Below, in pieces: positions 61,384 through 64,000 of a stretch of 64,000 nucleotides of DNA. Position numbers and translations under genes: made by a program. The notes beneath the pieces are model-generated. The model did no database searches. It worked only from the letters and a program-made list of their open reading frames with translations, and was not told the origin of the DNA. The stretch covers positions 1 to 64,000 of the forward strand of contig CABUOA010000007.1 in the NCBI GenBank assembly GCA_902493145.1. Reading direction: 5' to 3'. The stretch is from an uncultured Collinsella sp. (GTDB lineage: Bacteria > Actinomycetota > Coriobacteriia > Coriobacteriales > Coriobacteriaceae). Position 1 is the stretch's first letter, and each line of letters begins with the position of its first letter.

Positions 61384-64000
61384 ATGGCATTCGTCCATCT
61401 GCACAATCACACTGTTTTCTCCATGCTCGACGGCGCAACCCGTATCCAGGATATGGTCAACCGTGCCGTAGAGCTGGGCATGCCCGCCGTGGCCATTACC
61501 GACCACGGCTACATGTATGGCGTACCCGACCTGGCGCTGGCCTGCGACGCCGTCAACCACAACACGCCCGAGTACAAGACATGGAGCCACGACAAGGCCT
61601 TCTTGGAAAAGGATCGCCGCGACGAGCTGGTGGAGCCCGATCCCGAGGCAAACCCGCGCGAGCATGCCCAGTATGTGAAGGACATGGCCATGTGGGACGA
61701 GAAGGGCAACATCGACGAGCTCAAGCCGCCCCTGGTCATCAAACCCATCTTTGGCTGCGAGGTCTACTTTACGCCGGACGAGACGCTCGCCCGCGACCAC
61801 AAGCCCGAGCTCTACCACATGATCCTTCTGGCCAAGGACCAGGAGGGCTACGTCAACCTGATGCAGACGGTTTCCGAGGCAGCCGTGCAGGGCTTTTACT
61901 ACAAGCCGCGCGTGACGCTCGACAACCTGCGCCGCCACGCCAAGGGCATGATCTGCACCAGCGCCTGCATCGCGGGCATCATTCCCAAATACATCGACCG
62001 CGGTGACATGGAGGGCGCCATCAAGTGGGCCGAGACCTTCCGTGATACCTTCGAACCTGGCGACTTCTACATCGAGATCCAGGAACACGGCATCACCACC
62101 GACAACGGCCTGACCGACGAGCAGATGGACCGCACGCTCATCGATATCGCCAAGCAGGTGGGCGTCAAGGTCATTGCCACCAACGACTTCCACTACCTGC
62201 GCCGCGAGGACGCGCCGGTGCAGGACGTCATCATGTGCATTGGCATGAACGCCAAGGTCGACGACCCCAACCGCATGCGCATGACCGGCTCGGAGTTTTA
62301 TATGAAGACCGAGGAGGAGATGCGGGCGATGTTCCCGTATTGCCCCGAGGCCTGCGACAACACGCTCGAGATCGCCGACAAGTGCTACGTAGAGCTGGAC
62401 TGGGACTCCATCATCCTGCCGCGCTTCCCGCTGCTCGACCCCGGCGAGACACACGAGAGCCAGTTCCGCCGCGAGTGCGAGAAGGGCCTGCGCCAGCACT
62501 ATGGTGACGACTGGGCCACGCGCGAGATCGGTGGCGTCAACATCAAAGAGCGCTTTGAGTACGAATACAAGGTCATTTGCGACAAGGGCTTTGCCGCCTA
62601 CTTCCTCATCGTCGCCGAGTACGTGCAATGGGCCAAGGACAACGGCATCGGCGTCGGCCCCGGCCGTGGCTCGGCCGCCGGCGCTATCGTCGCCTACGCC
62701 ATGAACATCACCGCGTTCGACCCGCTCGAGAACGGCCTGATGTTCGAGAGGTTCCTGTCCCCGCAGCGTACCGAGATGCCCGATATCGATATGGACTTCG
62801 ACGATGAGCGGCGCCTCGAGGTCGTGGAGCACGTTCGCCAGCTCTACGGCCCCGAGAAGGTCACCCACGTCATCACCTACTCGACCATCAAGGCCAAGCA
62901 GGCCATCAACGACGCCGCGCGCGTCCTGGACTACCCGGTCTACATGGGTCAGCGCCTGTCCAAGATGGTCTCGAGCGACCCCAAGGTCAAACTCAAGCAG
63001 GTGCTCGACAAGCAACCCGGCAAAGAGGATCTGTTTAACCCCGACTTTGCCGAGGCCTATAAAAAGGATGACGACGCCCGCCGCATCATCGACACGGCGC
63101 TCTCGATTGAGGGCCTCACCCGTGGCGAGGGCGTGCACGCGTGCGCCGTTCTGATCTGCCGCGACCCCGTCAACGAGCATGTGCCCACCAAGCTCGACAC
63201 CAAGGGCGGCGTCGAGATTACCCAGTACGAGGGCCATACCGTTGCCGACATGGGCCTGCTCAAGATGGACTTCTTGGGCCTGCGCACGCTGACGGTTATC
63301 TCCAAGGCCAAGGCAAACATCAAAAAGAACTTCGGCATCGACATCAAAGAGGAAGAGATCCCCTTTGACGATCCCGAGATCTTTAAGCTCATGGGTTCCG
63401 GCCACACCGCCGGCGTCTTCCAGGTCGAGTCCGCCGGCATGACGGCCACGATCAAGAACATGAAGCCCACCGAGTACAAGCACGTCGTGGCATTGATCGC
63501 TCTGTACCGCCCGGGCCCGCTGGGCGCCGGCATGGTTTCGTCCTACATCAACCGTATGAACGGCAAGGAGCCGGCCGTCTCCTACGACGACCGCCTGGAC
63601 GACATCCTGGGCGAAACCTACGGCACCATGGTCTACCAGGAGCAGGTTATGCTCATCTCCGTCGAGATGTGCGGCTTCTCCAAGGGCGAATCGGACTCGC
63701 GTATCCGTAAGCCCGTGGCTAAGAAGAAAATCAAGCTGCTCACGTCGACGGTGCTCCACTGGGAGGATGGCTCGGACGAGACCACCTACGACCACTGGAT
63801 GAACGGCGCTATCAAGAACAACTACACGCGCGAGGTCGCCCAGAAGATTTGGGACGATGTTCTCGAGTTCGCATCTTACGCCTTTAACAAGTCGCACTCC
63901 GCCGGCTACGCCATCCTGGTTATGCAGACGGCGTGGCTCAAGGCGCACTATCCGCACGAGTACATGGCGGCCGTTCTGACGTCCTATACGGGCAAGACCG
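61384..64000 (+). CDS. dnaE: DNA polymerase III alpha subunit (3' end beyond window)
   Basis: The first 872 codons of the replicative polymerase. The N-terminal PHP domain has FVHLHNHTVFSMLDGA (His5, His7, His9) and AITDHGYMYG. The polymerase palm has PGRGSAAGAIVAYAMNIT and the catalytic aspartates in PDIDMDFDDERR (Asp467, Asp469). FNKSHSAGYAIL and QTAWLKAHYPHEYMAA follow near the window edge. GVGPGRGS, LYRPGPLGAGMV and YQEQVM are as in DnaE1. The SRIRKPVAKKKIKLL segment replaces the usual LRRAMGKK, with an inserted tryptophan-rich stretch (HWEDGSDETTYDHWMNG). The start ATG 61384 has GGAG upstream. The gene runs off the window, so there is no stop codon. Confidence 0.96.
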   Translation, partial: MAFVHLHNHTVFSMLDGATRIQDMVNRAVELGMPAVAITDHGYMYGVPDLALACDAVNHNTPEYKTWSHDKAFLEKDRRDELVEPDPEANPREHAQYVKDMAMWDEKGNIDELKPPLVIKPIFGCEVYFTPDETLARDHKPELYHMILLAKDQEGYVNLMQTVSEAAVQGFYYKPRVTLDNLRRHAKGMICTSACIAGIIPKYIDRGDMEGAIKWAETFRDTFEPGDFYIEIQEHGITTDNGLTDEQMDRTLIDIAKQVGVKVIATNDFHYLRREDAPVQDVIMCIGMNAKVDDPNRMRMTGSEFYMKTEEEMRAMFPYCPEACDNTLEIADKCYVELDWDSIILPRFPLLDPGETHESQFRRECEKGLRQHYGDDWATREIGGVNIKERFEYEYKVICDKGFAAYFLIVAEYVQWAKDNGIGVGPGRGSAAGAIVAYAMNITAFDPLENGLMFERFLSPQRTEMPDIDMDFDDERRLEVVEHVRQLYGPEKVTHVITYSTIKAKQAINDAARVLDYPVYMGQRLSKMVSSDPKVKLKQVLDKQPGKEDLFNPDFAEAYKKDDDARRIIDTALSIEGLTRGEGVHACAVLICRDPVNEHVPTKLDTKGGVEITQYEGHTVADMGLLKMDFLGLRTLTVISKAKANIKKNFGIDIKEEEIPFDDPEIFKLMGSGHTAGVFQVESAGMTATIKNMKPTEYKHVVALIALYRPGPLGAGMVSSYINRMNGKEPAVSYDDRLDDILGETYGTMVYQEQVMLISVEMCGFSKGESDSRIRKPVAKKKIKLLTSTVLHWEDGSDETTYDHWMNGAIKNNYTREVAQKIWDDVLEFASYAFNKSHSAGYAILVMQTAWLKAHYPHEYMAAVLTSYTGKT

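Overview
The window reads as chromosomal DNA of an anaerobic, GC-rich actinobacterium of the class Coriobacteriia. Collinsella or a close relative is the most likely source. I infer this from the gene content (two-subunit glutamate synthase, [FeFe] hydrogenase, PTS sugar uptake with a GH4 phospho-glucosidase, FucO-type propanediol oxidoreductase, AddAB), the strong G/C third-position bias and clear AGGAGG-type ribosome binding sites. No database search was possible. About 45 protein genes, one partial tRNA and many hairpin or repeat elements can be supported. No CRISPR array, insertion sequence, rRNA or prophage was seen.

Layout. 1-2.5 kb: end of tRNA-Glu, a TPR protein overlapping smpB, then flavin reductase and rubredoxin. 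2.7-4.9 kb (minus strand): gpmA and an NRAMP metal transporter. 5.3-11.5 kb: gltB-gltD. 11.9-15.6 kb: an unknown protein, a DUF559-type nuclease-like protein flanked on both sides by inverted-repeat arrays, and a metal-dependent amidohydrolase. 15.7-19.5 kb (minus): a zinc-ribbon membrane protein and the copper operon copA-copZ-csoR with a likely CsoR operator. 20-23.2 kb (minus): an FHA protein and a membrane Ser/Thr kinase. 23.8-26 kb: a DEAD-box helicase with a long RG-rich tail. 26.6-32.2 kb: a flavodoxin/ferredoxin protein and a four-gene PTS operon for alpha-glucosides. 32.5-38.6 kb: a tightly packed operon of a flavin/Fe-S oxidoreductase, [FeFe] hydrogenase and an ABC importer whose permease and ATPase are fused. 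38.8-43.1 kb: an orphan RelB-type antitoxin, a CPBP protease, a YgiQ radical-SAM protein and a DUF1275 protein. 43.2-47 kb: an AT-rich island, fucO and an M42 peptidase. 47.1-52.6 kb: a HipA-like kinase with its own HTH, mnmA, cysK divergent from an Rrf2 regulator, a small membrane protein and a YerC/TrpR-like regulator. 52.8-59.6 kb: addB-addA. 59.7-61.1 kb: a truncated DUF3284 gene and a foreign-looking MFS transporter. 61.4 kb to the end: dnaE, cut by the window edge.

The most unusual content is non-coding. Family A is a 59-bp inverted repeat with 17-bp arms (TGTCTCGATCTGTAACA and its complement) around a roughly 25-bp variable centre. It occurs 16 times in six clusters of 2-5, always with an 80-81 bp period, and only between 2.6 and 23.5 kb. 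Family B is a set of hairpins whose arms differ from copy to copy while the loop keeps a GGGGAC core; most copies sit just after stop codons. Family C is a two-copy element of about 235 bp with GGAGTATTC-type inverted ends. None of these fits a standard terminator, CRISPR or insertion sequence. A DUF559-fold protein (12878-13948) lies exactly between two family A clusters and is the best candidate for a linked protein.
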